DNA of 64,000 nt from Methylobacterium sp. FF17 (GCF_025813715.1 NZ_CP107532.1:3488001-3552000), one strand, 5' to 3'. Shown: positions 7,042 to 15,870, counted from the stretch's first letter. Notes: generated from the letters alone by a model not told the origin. Made by a program: numbers and translations.

Positions 7042-10000
7042 ATGGCTCTGGGTGCCGGTATCGCGACAGGACGGAGGCGGCCCTGGGCGCGTCTCGTCGC
7101 GGCGTCGGCGTTGGCCGGAGCGCTCTGGAGCCCCGGGAGCGCCGAAGCCGCGCGCCTGACCGCCATCAAGGGCGCTCAGGCCGAGCGCTACGGGCGCATC
7201 ATCCTCAGCTTCGACAGTGCGGTTTCCGTGAAGGCGCGGGTGTCCGGCGCCGTGCTGGTTCTCGGCTTCTCCGAGAAGGCCGGGGCCGCGCCTGAGCGGA
7301 TCACCGCCGAGATGCCGGACTACGTCTCGGCCGTTCGCCGCGACCCGGACGGCCTGGGTCTCCGCCTCGCCCTCCAGAGGCCGTATCGCGTCAACGTTCA
7401 GGAGGCGGGCGAAACCGTCTTCATCGACCTGCTCCCGCAGGACTGGGCCGGCCTGCCGCCCGCCCTGCCGTCGGAAGCGGTGGCCGAACTGTTCCGGCGT
7501 ACGCGCGCCGCCGAGGCGGCCCTCAAGGCGGCGAAGCCTCCGCCGGAGCCCCGGCCGGTGCGCCTCGAACTCGCGCAGCTCCCGACCCTGACCCGCCTGA
7601 GCCTGCGCCTGCCCGCCTCGGCGTCCGCACCCTTCGACACTCTCGGCTCCGCGACGCGGGTGACGCTGCCCGGCGCCTGGCGGATCGACGACGTGGCGAC
7701 GCGCGGACGCCTGAAGCCCGCCATCGAGGCGTTGCAGGTCGAGGCGGATGTGACGGGCGCACGCCTCCTGGTGACGCCGGCCGCCGGCTACGAAGTTAGG
7801 ACCTTCCGGGACGAGGACGGCGTGACGGTCGATGTCGCGCGGGTGCCCGGTCCGGAAAAGCCCAAGCCCGTGGCGGCCACCGCCCCCGAAAGCGAGGGCA
7901 AGCCCACCGCGTCGGCGGCTCCGGCGCAGGAAGGCCCGAAATCCGTCGCGGCCCGCGAGCTGCCGGGAAAGCCGGTTCCCCCGCCCGTCGTTCAGCGTCC
8001 GCCGGGCCCCGGCCTCGTCTTCCCATTCCAGCGCATGCCGCCCGCTGCCCTGTTCGAGCGGGCGGGCATCGCCCACCTCGTCTTCGAGACCTCCGAGCCG
8101 GTGAGCGTTTCGGCCGGCGAGGGGATGCTTGCCGCGCTGGGGCCGCCGGCACGGAGCGGACGCGTCTTCAGCCTGCGCTTCGCCGTGCCCCGTGACCGCC
8201 TGTTCGACCTCGTGCCCGCCGGGCCACCGGAGGCACCGACCGGATGGGAGCTCGTGGCCGGCGAAAACCTCGCGGCGAGCGAGTCCCTGGCCGCGATCCG
8301 CAATGCCGATCCGGCGGGCCGCATCGGCGTGAGCGTACGCCTGCCGAACCCGGGCGCGGCCTCCTGGCTCGACCTCGACGGCGAGCGCGTCGCGGTGGTC
8401 ACGGGGTACGGCCCGAAGCCGGCGGGCATCCCCAAGCGACAGGTTTTCGTGGACTTCGAATTGCTGCCGAGCCGCCAGGGCGTCGCCGTGCTGGCGCAGG
8501 CCGACGACCTCCTGGTCCGACCCGATATCGACGGCGTCGCGATCGGCCGGGAATCCGGAATGGCGGTGTCCGGCGTGGCGCGCGTCGCCGAAGCGCCCCT
8601 GACGGCGATGAGCGACCTCGCGGTCGATCGGGGTCCCTGGGAGGCGTCACAGCGCGGCGCCACGCGCGATCTGCTGCGCGATCAGCTCCAGGCCACGGCG
8701 GAGGCGCCACGCGCCGCCCGGGGCCCGCTCCGGATGGTCTACGCGCGCAGCCTCCTGGCGAACCGTCTCACCATCGAAGCCCTCGGCGTGCTGAAGGCCG
8801 CCGCGGCGGACGACCCGGTGATCGCCGGGCAACGCGACGTGCCGATGCTGACCGTGATCGGGAACGCCCTGATGGGCCGGAACGGCGATGCCCGGGCGAA
8901 GCTCGCCGCCGACATCCTGAGGAACGATCCCGAGGCCCGTCTCTGGCAGGCCTATCTCGATGCGGTCGAGGGCCACTGGCCCGCCGCCGACAGCGGCTTT
9001 CGCGTCGCCGCAAGCGTCCTCGAACGCTATCCCGACGATCTCCAGACCCTTCTGCGCGGGGCCGCCGCCGAGGCCGCCATCGAGACCGGCGACTGGGATG
9101 CCGCCAACCGGCAGATCACCGCCGCCGCGCGGGTGGCCGACGGGCCGACCCAGGAGCGCCTTGCCCTGCTGCGTGCCCGGATCGACGAGGTCACGGGACA
9201 GACCGTCGCCGCGCTCGATGCCTATGAGCGCCTGAGCGAGGCACGCGAGGCCGCCGTCGCCGCATCGGCCCGGTTGCGGGCCACGATGCTCGGGCATGCC
9301 GCGGGCAAGATCCCCGTGGCGGAGGCCATCGAGCGGCTGGAGGTTCTGGCCCTGTCCTGGCACGGCGGGGACATCGAGCCGCGCACCATCGCGAATATCG
9401 CCAAGCTCTACGTGGAGGCCGGGCGCTGGCGTCAAGCCTTCCTCACCGCCCGGCGCACGGACGCCCTGGGGACCGATACCCCCCTCGTGCGCGAGGTCCA
9501 CGACATGGCCCAGGCGCTGTTCGACGACCTCTACCTCGGCGAACGCGGCATCAAGCTCCCGGGGGTCGAGGCCCTGGCCCTGTACTTCGATTTCAAGGAT
9601 TTCTCTCCGATCGGCCGGCGCGGCGACGAGATCGTGCGGCGCCTCGCCGACCGCCTCGTGGAACTCGACCTCCTCGACGCCGCCGGCGAGCTCCTGCAGC
9701 ATCAGGTCGACCATCGGCTCCAGGGCCCGAGCCGCGCCAGCGTCGCGGCCCGCCTCGCCGCGATCCGGCTCATGGACGAGAAGCCGCTGCTGGCTTTGCA
9801 GAGCCTCGACGCCACCTACCTGCCGGAACTGCCCGAAGACCTGCGGCGCGCCCGTGCCCTCCTGCGAGCGCGTGCGCTCTCCGACCTGTCGCGCACCGAC
9901 CTCGCCCTCGAAACCATCGAAGGCGAGGCCGGCGCCGATGCCGCGCGCCTGAGGGCGGACATCCTCTGGACCGGGCGGCGCTGGCGCGAGGCGGGCGAGG

Positions 10001-10374
10001 CTCACGAAGCCCTGGTCGGCGATGCCTGGCGCCGCCGGGTCCCCCTGGACGACGCCGCCCGCACCGACATCCTGCGCACGGCCATCGCCTACGGTCTGGC
10101 GGGCGAGGTCCTGGGCCTCGAACGCCTGCGGGCGAAGTTTGCCGGCCCGATGGCCGAGAGCGTGGATGCACGGACCTTTGCGCTCCTCACCCAAGCCAAT
10201 GCCGTGCGCTCCCCGGGCTTTCGCGAGATCGCCCAGAGGGCCACCAGCGCCGAGACCCTGCAGGCCTTCCTGGCCGAATACCGCCGACGCTACCCCGAGA
10301 CCGCGGTCCCGGCGCCGTCCAAGCGCGACGCGGAGACCCGGGCCGACGCCCAGGGCACGACGCCGCCCGGCTGA
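7042..10374 (+). CDS. Large exported TPR-like protein of the flagellar region
   Basis: This 1110-residue protein has an N-terminal export signal (about residues 15-36, ending GSAEA). A beta-rich N-terminal part follows, with repeated short blocks such as YGRIILSFDS and IAHLVFETSEP that recall AMIN-like domains. A Pro-rich linker lies near residues 270-320, and from about residue 550 there is a long alpha-helical array with TPR-like spacing (VLERYPDDLQTLLRGAAAEAAI). It probably acts in the periplasm as a scaffold. No enzyme motif is visible. An imperfect CtrA box lies upstream. A TTG at 7027 is an alternative start. Function is unknown. Confidence 0.75.
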   Translation: MALGAGIATGRRRPWARLVAASALAGALWSPGSAEAARLTAIKGAQAERYGRIILSFDSAVSVKARVSGAVLVLGFSEKAGAAPERITAEMPDYVSAVRRDPDGLGLRLALQRPYRVNVQEAGETVFIDLLPQDWAGLPPALPSEAVAELFRRTRAAEAALKAAKPPPEPRPVRLELAQLPTLTRLSLRLPASASAPFDTLGSATRVTLPGAWRIDDVATRGRLKPAIEALQVEADVTGARLLVTPAAGYEVRTFRDEDGVTVDVARVPGPEKPKPVAATAPESEGKPTASAAPAQEGPKSVAARELPGKPVPPPVVQRPPGPGLVFPFQRMPPAALFERAGIAHLVFETSEPVSVSAGEGMLAALGPPARSGRVFSLRFAVPRDRLFDLVPAGPPEAPTGWELVAGENLAASESLAAIRNADPAGRIGVSVRLPNPGAASWLDLDGERVAVVTGYGPKPAGIPKRQVFVDFELLPSRQGVAVLAQADDLLVRPDIDGVAIGRESGMAVSGVARVAEAPLTAMSDLAVDRGPWEASQRGATRDLLRDQLQATAEAPRAARGPLRMVYARSLLANRLTIEALGVLKAAAADDPVIAGQRDVPMLTVIGNALMGRNGDARAKLAADILRNDPEARLWQAYLDAVEGHWPAADSGFRVAASVLERYPDDLQTLLRGAAAEAAIETGDWDAANRQITAAARVADGPTQERLALLRARIDEVTGQTVAALDAYERLSEAREAAVAASARLRATMLGHAAGKIPVAEAIERLEVLALSWHGGDIEPRTIANIAKLYVEAGRWRQAFLTARRTDALGTDTPLVREVHDMAQALFDDLYLGERGIKLPGVEALALYFDFKDFSPIGRRGDEIVRRLADRLVELDLLDAAGELLQHQVDHRLQGPSRASVAARLAAIRLMDEKPLLALQSLDATYLPELPEDLRRARALLRARALSDLSRTDLALETIEGEAGADAARLRADILWTGRRWREAGEAHEALVGDAWRRRVPLDDAARTDILRTAIAYGLAGEVLGLERLRAKFAGPMAESVDARTFALLTQANAVRSPGFREIAQRATSAETLQAFLAEYRRRYPETAVPAPSKRDAETRADAQGTTPPG

Positions 10375-10580
10375 TTCCACCCAGGTCGGACGGCAGGTCG
10401 GGAGGGGTGGTGAACCGCCTCCCGAGAGGCGCGCGACAGGCGGCGTAAAAGCCTGCCCGGTTTCATGAAATTCCGGCCCTCCGACCGCAACAAATCCCGA
10501 AGGGCGGCGTTCTGAATCCAATCGCACATCACAGCGCGGCGACCCTTCCCGCCCGTCGCAACAGAGGCTTCGCAACGACC

Positions 10581-10748
10581 ATGGACTCGCTCGATCCGAA
10601 GGCCGGCAAGACCCACCTCGACATCTACGACAGCCAGCAGCGCAGCACGATGGCCTCGCGCCTCGGAGTCTCCGAAGACCGCCTCAAGCGCGCCGTGCGC
10701 CTCGTCGGCTCCCGCATCTCGACCCTCCGGAGCTACCTGGAGCGCTGA
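10581..10748 (+). CDS. DUF3606-like small protein
   Basis: This 55-codon gene starts MDSLDPKAGKTHLDIYD and contains a helix-turn-helix-like stretch, LGVSEDRLKRAVRLVGS. Both match the small DUF3606 family (about 55-65 residues) common in Proteobacteria, whose function is not known. The reading frame has strongly GC-rich third positions and is followed 30 bases later by a strong hairpin terminator. It stands alone between the TPR-like gene and convergent fliP. Confidence 0.72.
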   Translation: MDSLDPKAGKTHLDIYDSQQRSTMASRLGVSEDRLKRAVRLVGSRISTLRSYLER

Positions 10749-10777
10749 CGCCGCGAAACATGGCGGGATGACAGTAC

Positions 10778-10801
10778 AAGGGCGCCCCTCGGGGCGCCCT
10801 T
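10778..10801. terminator. Bidirectional hairpin terminator between the DUF3606-like gene and fliP
   Basis: AAGGGCGCCCC and GGGGCGCCCTT form a perfect 11-bp inverted repeat with a two-base centre, followed by TCGTCG. It sits between two convergent genes, so it can end transcription from both sides. Confidence 0.8.
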
Positions 10802-10849
10802 CGTCGTTCACGGGCCACTCGGAGGCCGACCGGACGGGTGGCGCCCGGC

Positions 10850-11614
10850 TCAGGTTCCGTAGCTCTGGACGAGGGAGCCGGCCACCAGGGTCCAGCCGTC
10901 GACCAGGACGAAGAAGATCAGCTTGAACGGCAAGGCGACCGTGGCGGGTGGCACCATCATCATGCCCACCGCCATCAGGATCGAGGCGACCACGAGATCG
11001 ATGATCAGGAAGGGGATGAAGAGCAGGAAGCCGATCTCGAAGGCCCGGCGCAGTTCCGAGATCATGAAGGCGGGCGTCAGGACTTCGAGGCCGACGGCCT
11101 CGGGTCCGGCCGGCAGGGGCGCCTTCGCCATGTCGAGGAAGAGCTTGAGGTCCTTCTCGCGCACGTTCCTCAGCATGAAGGTCTTGAATGGCGCAGAGGC
11201 CCGCTCGAAGGCGACGCTCTGCGTGATCTGGCCGGCGACCAGCGGCTCGATACCGGCGCGATAGGCCTCCCGTCCCACCGGCGCCATCACGAAAGCGGTG
11301 AGGAAGAGCGCAAGGCTGGTGATGACCGCGTTCGGTGGCGCGCTCTGGGTGCCGAGCGCCGAACGCAGGATCGACAGGACGACGATGATCCGCGTGAAGG
11401 AGGTCGCCATCACCAGCACCGAGGGCGCCAGCGCCAGGACGGTCAGCAGGGCGACGAGTTGCAGCGCCCGCTCGGTCACCCCGCCGGTTCCGAGGTCGAC
11501 CGAGAGGCTCTGGGCCTGCGCCGCGCCGGACAGGGTCCAGCCGGCACCGGCCAGGATCGCCAGGCGGACGGAGCTGCGCAGGCGACAAGCTGCGATGAAT
11601 CGGGTGTCGGTCAT
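10850..11614 (-). CDS. fliP: Flagellar type III export apparatus protein FliP
   Basis: FliP forms the core of the flagellar export gate with FliQ and FliR. The 254-residue protein has a signal-like first hydrophobic segment, the conserved TSFTRIIVVLSILRSALGTQ block, a middle region rich in charged helices (LRNVREKDLKLFLDMA), and two C-terminal membrane helices in FLLFIPFLIIDLVVASILM and PFKLIFFVLVDGW. Length and order fit the family. It lies 110 bases downstream of fliO on the same strand; fliQ and fliR are elsewhere in the window on the plus strand. Confidence 0.97.
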   Translation of the reverse strand: MTDTRFIAACRLRSSVRLAILAGAGWTLSGAAQAQSLSVDLGTGGVTERALQLVALLTVLALAPSVLVMATSFTRIIVVLSILRSALGTQSAPPNAVITSLALFLTAFVMAPVGREAYRAGIEPLVAGQITQSVAFERASAPFKTFMLRNVREKDLKLFLDMAKAPLPAGPEAVGLEVLTPAFMISELRRAFEIGFLLFIPFLIIDLVVASILMAVGMMMVPPATVALPFKLIFFVLVDGWTLVAGSLVQSYGT

Positions 11615-11724
11615 TCCGGTTCCGGGAGCTGCGACGCGGCTCGGCCGCGCGGCCCTCTTATCATCCAGGCTCCGGCCTGCATCCCCGCTCGACGCTCCAG
11701 CGCCTGCTTTCGCCCGGAAGGGCG

Positions 11725-13218
11725 CTACGGCTTGCGATCGAGCGGACGCCCGAGCAGGCGCGCGAACTCCGCTTCGATCTCCTCCACGGAGAAGGGATTG
11801 GGGCTGACCGCCGGCTTCGAGGCCGGCGGCTCCGGGGCCCGAGCCGGCGCGACGAAGGGCGGCGGATCGACCTCGACCGGCGCAGGAGCTGCCTCGATCG
11901 GCGAAGGAGCTTTCTCGACCTGCGGAGCATCGGCGACGACCACGTGGACGACGGGCGCCTCGACGGTGGACACGTCCAACGCCGGCTGGGCTGCGGCCGC
12001 GTCGAGAAGGACGGGCTTGGAAGGAGCAGGATGCTCGTCGACGGTAGCAACCTCCGGCGGCGCGGCGGCCTCGTCATCGAACAGTGCCTCATCGGCGTCG
12101 GCGGGCGCCTCGGGTGAGGTCGGCTCCGGATGCCGCGCCGCCTCGGCCATCGCCGCCGCGACCGGGTCGATGGCTTGCGCGACCTCGGCGCTCGGAACGG
12201 TCGGGCTCTCGCTGGGCGCGGCCGTGCTTTCAGCCTCTAGCGCTGGCGGATGTTGCTCAGGAGCGGCATCGATCGGGCCGGTCGGCGGCACGGGTTGCGG
12301 GACCTGGACGGGGAGGGCGGGGCGAACGGCGGCCGAAGGCCGGCGCAAGGCTTCCTCCAGCTGGCGAGCCATGTCCGACAGGATCGCCGCGTCGATGCCG
12401 CGCGCTGCAGCCGGGGCGGCGACGGGCGCGAGCGGCAGCGCCTCGGGCACGGGCGGCGGCAGATCGTCGACCGTGCGCTCCGGTGCGCGGACGCGATCTG
12501 CGAAGGCCGCCGGGACCAGATTCACCAGGGAGGGCGGGGCGCGCCGGATCACCCGCGCGAGGGTCGAGTCCTTCGTCCGCGGTGCGGTGGGTTTTTGCGG
12601 AGCCGGAATCTCGTCCGCGCCCATTTCATTCGAGGTCAGGTCGAGGGCGGGTCCGGCAGGGTGCGGCCGCGCGTCCGACCCGGGAACGGGGGCGGTCAGC
12701 ACCACCGGCATCTCGAAGCTCGGTTCGAGGTAGGGTGCCGGAGCCGGCGGGGCCGGGCGCTGCGGGAACGGCTCGGCATCGCGCTCCCCGTAAGACTCGT
12801 TCAGCGACAATCCCTGAGCCGACGGCTCCGGGACCGGCGCCGATGGCGTCGGGGCGGCTGCGTGGACCGGCTCGGACGGTTCGCCGTAGGCTGCCTCCTC
12901 GTTCGACAGACGCGCGCTGATGCCCCGCGTGATGTTGCGTTCCACAACCACGTCGTTGGGGCCGCCGACGAGGAGCAGGTGCTCGACATTGTCCCGACGT
13001 AGCAGGATCAGTTGCCGCTGGCGATCGAGCTCGTAGATGTCGACGATGCCGAGGCGTGGCTGGCGCCCGCGCGGTTGCGTCTGATCGGATGCGGCCGCAC
13101 CCCGGCTGGTCAGTCGACGGAGGAGGAACACCCCCCCGGCGAGCACGAGGAAGATGACGACGAAGATGATGGCGAACTGGAGGGAGAACGAACCATCCGA
13201 GCTGAAGAACGATGACAA
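11725..13218 (-). CDS. fliO: FliO-type flagellar biosynthesis protein with long low-complexity tail
   Basis: FliO is a small membrane protein that stabilises FliP during export-gate assembly. Residues 1-45 hold a transmembrane helix (FAIIFVVIFLVLAGGVFLL), and about 50-100 form the FliO/MopB domain (IVDIYELDRQRQLILLRRD, then HLLLVGGPNDVVVE). The remaining 390 residues are a Pro/Ala/Glu-rich low-complexity tail, far longer than typical FliO (100-150 residues). The start must be TTG at 13218, because an in-frame stop lies just upstream and no ATG or GTG lies between. A CtrA box is centred about 95 bases upstream. Confidence 0.85.
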   Translation of the reverse strand: MSSFFSSDGSFSLQFAIIFVVIFLVLAGGVFLLRRLTSRGAAASDQTQPRGRQPRLGIVDIYELDRQRQLILLRRDNVEHLLLVGGPNDVVVERNITRGISARLSNEEAAYGEPSEPVHAAAPTPSAPVPEPSAQGLSLNESYGERDAEPFPQRPAPPAPAPYLEPSFEMPVVLTAPVPGSDARPHPAGPALDLTSNEMGADEIPAPQKPTAPRTKDSTLARVIRRAPPSLVNLVPAAFADRVRAPERTVDDLPPPVPEALPLAPVAAPAAARGIDAAILSDMARQLEEALRRPSAAVRPALPVQVPQPVPPTGPIDAAPEQHPPALEAESTAAPSESPTVPSAEVAQAIDPVAAAMAEAARHPEPTSPEAPADADEALFDDEAAAPPEVATVDEHPAPSKPVLLDAAAAQPALDVSTVEAPVVHVVVADAPQVEKAPSPIEAAPAPVEVDPPPFVAPARAPEPPASKPAVSPNPFSVEEIEAEFARLLGRPLDRKP

Positions 13219-13307
13219 GACCGGGGTCTCTCGCTTTTAGGGGCTCGCAGCCCAACGCAACACTTGAGTTCGCAGTATCATGTCCCGGGCGAGCCGGGGC
13301 AATAACG

Positions 13308-13323
13308 TTAAGATTTCGTTAAC
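13308..13323 (-). promoter_or_regulatory. CtrA-type box upstream of fliO
   Basis: On the plus strand the bases read TTAA-GATTTCG-TTAAC, and on the minus strand TTAACGAAATCTTAA, so the TTAA-N7-TTAA core fits in both orientations. It is about 90 bases upstream of the fliO start. The divergent deaminase gene begins 126 bases to the right, so it could also be affected. Confidence 0.7.
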
Positions 13324-13448
13324 AGGTGGTTTCCAGCAGGTCGCAGCACCGAGCGGACCCCGAAATCCGGACGGGCGGACCGTTCCGGAACGGAACCCGC
13401 ACGGGGTCCGGGCGCGTTGGCTGACCATCGTGAGCGGAGACCCAACGC

Positions 13449-13943
13449 GTGCCCCCTCTGGACGAACGACACGACGGTTACCTGCGCGACGCCGTGGCCC
13501 TCGCCAGCGAGAATGCCCGGACCGGCGGCAAACCCTACGGCGCCGTCATCGTGCGTGACGGGACGGTCCTGGCCCGGTCCGTCAACACCATCGCGATCAC
13601 CCACGATCCGACCGACCATGCCGAGATGGTGGCGCTCCGCGCGGTCAGTCGCAGTCTGGGCAGCCCGAAGCTCGCGGGCTGCATCGTCTACGCGAGCGGG
13701 CGGCCCTGCCCGATGTGCCACGCGGCCATGCGCCTGGCCGGCATTCGCGAGGCCTACTTCGCCTACAGCGCGGAGGAGGGGGAGCGCTACGGGCTCCTCG
13801 GCGCGGGCATCTACGCGGAACTGTGCCAGCCGCTGGCCGCTCAGCCGATGCGGGTCGAGCACCGCCCCATCACGGTAACGGACCACCCCTATGCGGTCTG
13901 GCAGGAGCGTCAGGCGAATTCCGACGCGGAGTCGACGCCATGA
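13449..13943 (+). CDS. Nucleoside/guanine deaminase-like zinc enzyme
   Basis: This 164-residue protein belongs to the cytidine deaminase-like fold. The zinc site is visible: HAE (Zn ligand His plus catalytic Glu, residues 58-60) and PCPMC (two Zn cysteines, about residues 86-90). The block PTDHAEMVALR and the C-terminal length resemble guanine deaminases and other purine nucleoside deaminases more than tRNA adenosine deaminase TadA, but substrate cannot be fixed from sequence. The GTG start follows a GGAG element. The next gene overlaps its stop by four bases. Confidence 0.85.
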   Translation: MPPLDERHDGYLRDAVALASENARTGGKPYGAVIVRDGTVLARSVNTIAITHDPTDHAEMVALRAVSRSLGSPKLAGCIVYASGRPCPMCHAAMRLAGIREAYFAYSAEEGERYGLLGAGIYAELCQPLAAQPMRVEHRPITVTDHPYAVWQERQANSDAESTP

Positions 13944-14155
13944 CCATCCCGCGCGCCGTACCCGTCATCGCCATCGTCCTGTTCCTCATCGTGGCGGCCA
14001 CCGTCGCCCTGTTGTGGAGCCAAGGGGGCCTGCGGCACCCAAGCGAGGATGTGCGGTCCGGCGGCGCCCCCGCGGCCTGCGCCCCGCTCAACCAGAATGG
14101 CCCTCCCCCGGCCGAATGCCCACAGGCTCAGCCGTCGACCCAGCGAGCCCCCTGA
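13940..14155 (+). CDS. Small membrane protein
   Basis: This 71-residue protein has one hydrophobic helix (VIAIVLFLIVAATVALLW, about residues 8-25), then a hydrophilic Pro-rich tail with two cysteines. Its ATG overlaps the deaminase stop (ATGA), which supports coupled translation and a real gene. I do not recognise the family and infer no function beyond a membrane location. Confidence 0.6.
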   Translation: MTIPRAVPVIAIVLFLIVAATVALLWSQGGLRHPSEDVRSGGAPAACAPLNQNGPPPAECPQAQPSTQRAP

Positions 14156-14190
14156 CGCTCTCAGGTGAAACGTCGCACCGGCGTCCGACT

Positions 14191-14206
14191 TTAACGCGGT
14201 GTTAAC
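14191..14206 (+). promoter_or_regulatory. CtrA-type box upstream of flgB
   Basis: TTAA-CGCGGTG-TTAAC is an exact match to the CtrA consensus, 70 bases upstream of the flgB GTG start. It probably drives the flgB-flgC-fliE-fliQ-fliR-flhB run. Confidence 0.75.
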
Positions 14207-14213
14207 CATGAGG

Positions 14214-14230
14214 CCGGCAGATTTTGCCGG
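14214..14230. promoter_or_regulatory. Inverted repeat CCGGCA-N5-TGCCGG upstream of flgB
   Basis: A perfect six-base inverted repeat around GATTT lies eight bases after the CtrA box. A degenerate second copy, GGGCAGATTCTTCCGGG, begins near 14238. The same element lies next to the flgF/fliL CtrA box. In both promoters the order reading toward the flg gene is CtrA box, then palindrome. Confidence 0.5.
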
Positions 14231-14275
14231 TCCCACCGGGCAGATTCTTCCGGGTCGAGGGGAGGGTCCTGCACC

Positions 14276-14698
14276 GTGTCCATCACCGACCTCCCCATTC
14301 TCGGCATGCTGCGCACGCGCATGCAGTGGCACCAGACCCGTCAGAAGCTGCTGGCGGAGAATGTCGCCAACGCCGACCTGCCCGGCTTCAAGCCGCGCGA
14401 CCTCGCGAGCCCCGATCTCGGAAGGCCCGGCAGCGGCCTCGCGCAGCCCTCGGGTGCGACGACGGGGGGCGGACTCGCCGTCACCAACGCCTTCCATATC
14501 GGGCCGGTCGGTGCGGGCGAGGGGCCCGGTGCCGACCCGCGCCGGGTGAAGGGGTTCGAGATCCGGCCGAGCGGCAACGGCGTCAATCTCGAGGAAGAGA
14601 TGATGAAGGCCGGCGACAACCAGGCAGATTACCAGATGGCCGCGTCGCTCTATCAGAAGAGCCTCGAGACCCTGAAGATCGCCATCGGAAAGCGCTGA
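14276..14698 (+). CDS. flgB: Flagellar basal body rod protein FlgB
   Basis: FlgB is a proximal rod subunit. The 140-residue protein has the rod-family N-terminal motif (KLLAENVANADLPGFKPRDL) and a C-terminal helix region (NLEEEMMKAGDNQADYQMA) that match FlgB. The GTG start has GGGGAGGG nine bases upstream. It is the first gene of a plus-strand flagellar unit and lies 35 bases before flgC. Confidence 0.96.
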   Translation: MSITDLPILGMLRTRMQWHQTRQKLLAENVANADLPGFKPRDLASPDLGRPGSGLAQPSGATTGGGLAVTNAFHIGPVGAGEGPGADPRRVKGFEIRPSGNGVNLEEEMMKAGDNQADYQMAASLYQKSLETLKIAIGKR

Positions 14699-14733
14699 GT
14701 GCAGATGCCGATTGACCCAATGGAGCCTGCACC

Positions 14734-15144
14734 ATGGACTTCCTGAAATCGCTCACTACCGCCGCCTCGGGCCTCAAGGCCCAGTCGAGTCGTATGCGGA
14801 TCATCGCCGAGAACATCGCCAATGCGGATTCCGCGCCCGCGACGCCGGGGGCCGAACCCTATCGGCGCAAGATCCCGACCTTCCGGCAGCAGGTCGACCG
14901 CGAGACCGGCGCCGCTCTGATCGAAACGGGTCGCGTCCGCCGCGACACGACGCCGTTCCGAACGAAGTACGATCCCGGCAATCCCACCGCGAATGCGCGG
15001 GGCGAGGTCGCGATGCCCAACGTCAACGGGCTGATCGAGAACATGGACATGCGCGAGGCCCAGCGCTCCTACGAGGCCAACCTCAACATGGTCACGGCGA
15101 CCCGCCGGATGGTCGCCAAGACCCTCGAGATCCTCAAGGCCTGA
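14734..15144 (+). CDS. flgC: Flagellar basal body rod protein FlgC
   Basis: FlgC is a proximal rod subunit that partners FlgB. At 136 residues it has the expected length, with the N-terminal rod motif (RIIAENIANADSAPATPG), the central PYRRKIPTF motif, and the C-terminal IENMDMREAQRSYEANLN helix. A GGAG element stands seven bases before the ATG. It lies between flgB and fliE in the conserved order. Confidence 0.97.
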   Translation: MDFLKSLTTAASGLKAQSSRMRIIAENIANADSAPATPGAEPYRRKIPTFRQQVDRETGAALIETGRVRRDTTPFRTKYDPGNPTANARGEVAMPNVNGLIENMDMREAQRSYEANLNMVTATRRMVAKTLEILKA

Positions 15145-15178
15145 TCCCGCACCCGTCCGCACCTGAAAGCCCGCCCGC

Positions 15179-15493
15179 ATGACCACCAACGCCTTCGCCG
15201 CCGGCGCCTACGCGGCGATCCAGAACATCGGCGCCAAGGGTGCGCCCAAGATCGCGCCGGCGACCGGCGCCACGGGGACGAACTTCAGCGCGCTCCTGTC
15301 CTCCACCCTCGAAACCGTCGGCGAGGCCGGGCGCCGGGCGGATAGCCAGGCTCTGGCGGTGGCGGGCGGCAAGGCCAACGTGGTGGACGTCGTCACGGCG
15401 GTGGCCGAGAGCGAGACGGCGCTGCAGACCCTGGTGGCCGTGCGCGACCGGGTGATCTCGGCCTACGAGGAAATCATGCGGATGCAGATCTAA
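15179..15493 (+). CDS. fliE: Flagellar hook-basal body complex protein FliE
   Basis: FliE joins the MS ring to the rod. The 104-residue protein ends with the FliE-specific helix (ESETALQTLVAVRDRVISAYEEI), which resembles the rod coiled coil. Position directly after flgC and before fliQ is the conserved order in Rhizobiales. The ribosome-binding site is weak. Confidence 0.95.
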   Translation: MTTNAFAAGAYAAIQNIGAKGAPKIAPATGATGTNFSALLSSTLETVGEAGRRADSQALAVAGGKANVVDVVTAVAESETALQTLVAVRDRVISAYEEIMRMQI

Positions 15494-15584
15494 GGCGCGT
15501 TTCGCCGCAACGCCATCGGGAACGGCACCAGCGCCGCCGCACCCGCCGACCCTGTATCTTCACCCTGCGAGATGACATTTCACC

Positions 15585-15851
15585 ATGACCGGTCTCGCCA
15601 TCATCGACGTCGCTCGCGACGGCATCTTCGTCTTCCTCAAGGTCGCCGGACCGATCATGATCGTGGCGCTGGTGGTCGGCCTCGTCGTCTCCCTGGTCCA
15701 GGCCCTGACGCAGATCCAGGAACAGACCCTGATCTACGTGCCCAAGATCGTCGCGGTCTTCGCGACGCTGCTGCTGATGCTCCCGTTCATGGGCGACGCC
15801 CTGGGCAGCTACATGACCCGCATCGCCGCGCGCATCGTCTCCGGGGGCTGA
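15585..15851 (+). CDS. fliQ: Flagellar type III export apparatus protein FliQ
   Basis: FliQ is a two-helix export-gate subunit. The 88-residue protein has two hydrophobic hairpin segments (IMIVALVVGLVVSLVQALTQI and VAVFATLLLMLPFM) flanking the conserved QEQTLIYVPKI loop. Length is standard. It lies 20 bases before fliR. Confidence 0.97.
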   Translation: MTGLAIIDVARDGIFVFLKVAGPIMIVALVVGLVVSLVQALTQIQEQTLIYVPKIVAVFATLLLMLPFMGDALGSYMTRIAARIVSGG

Positions 15852-15870
15852 AAGCCTGCTATGAGAGGCC

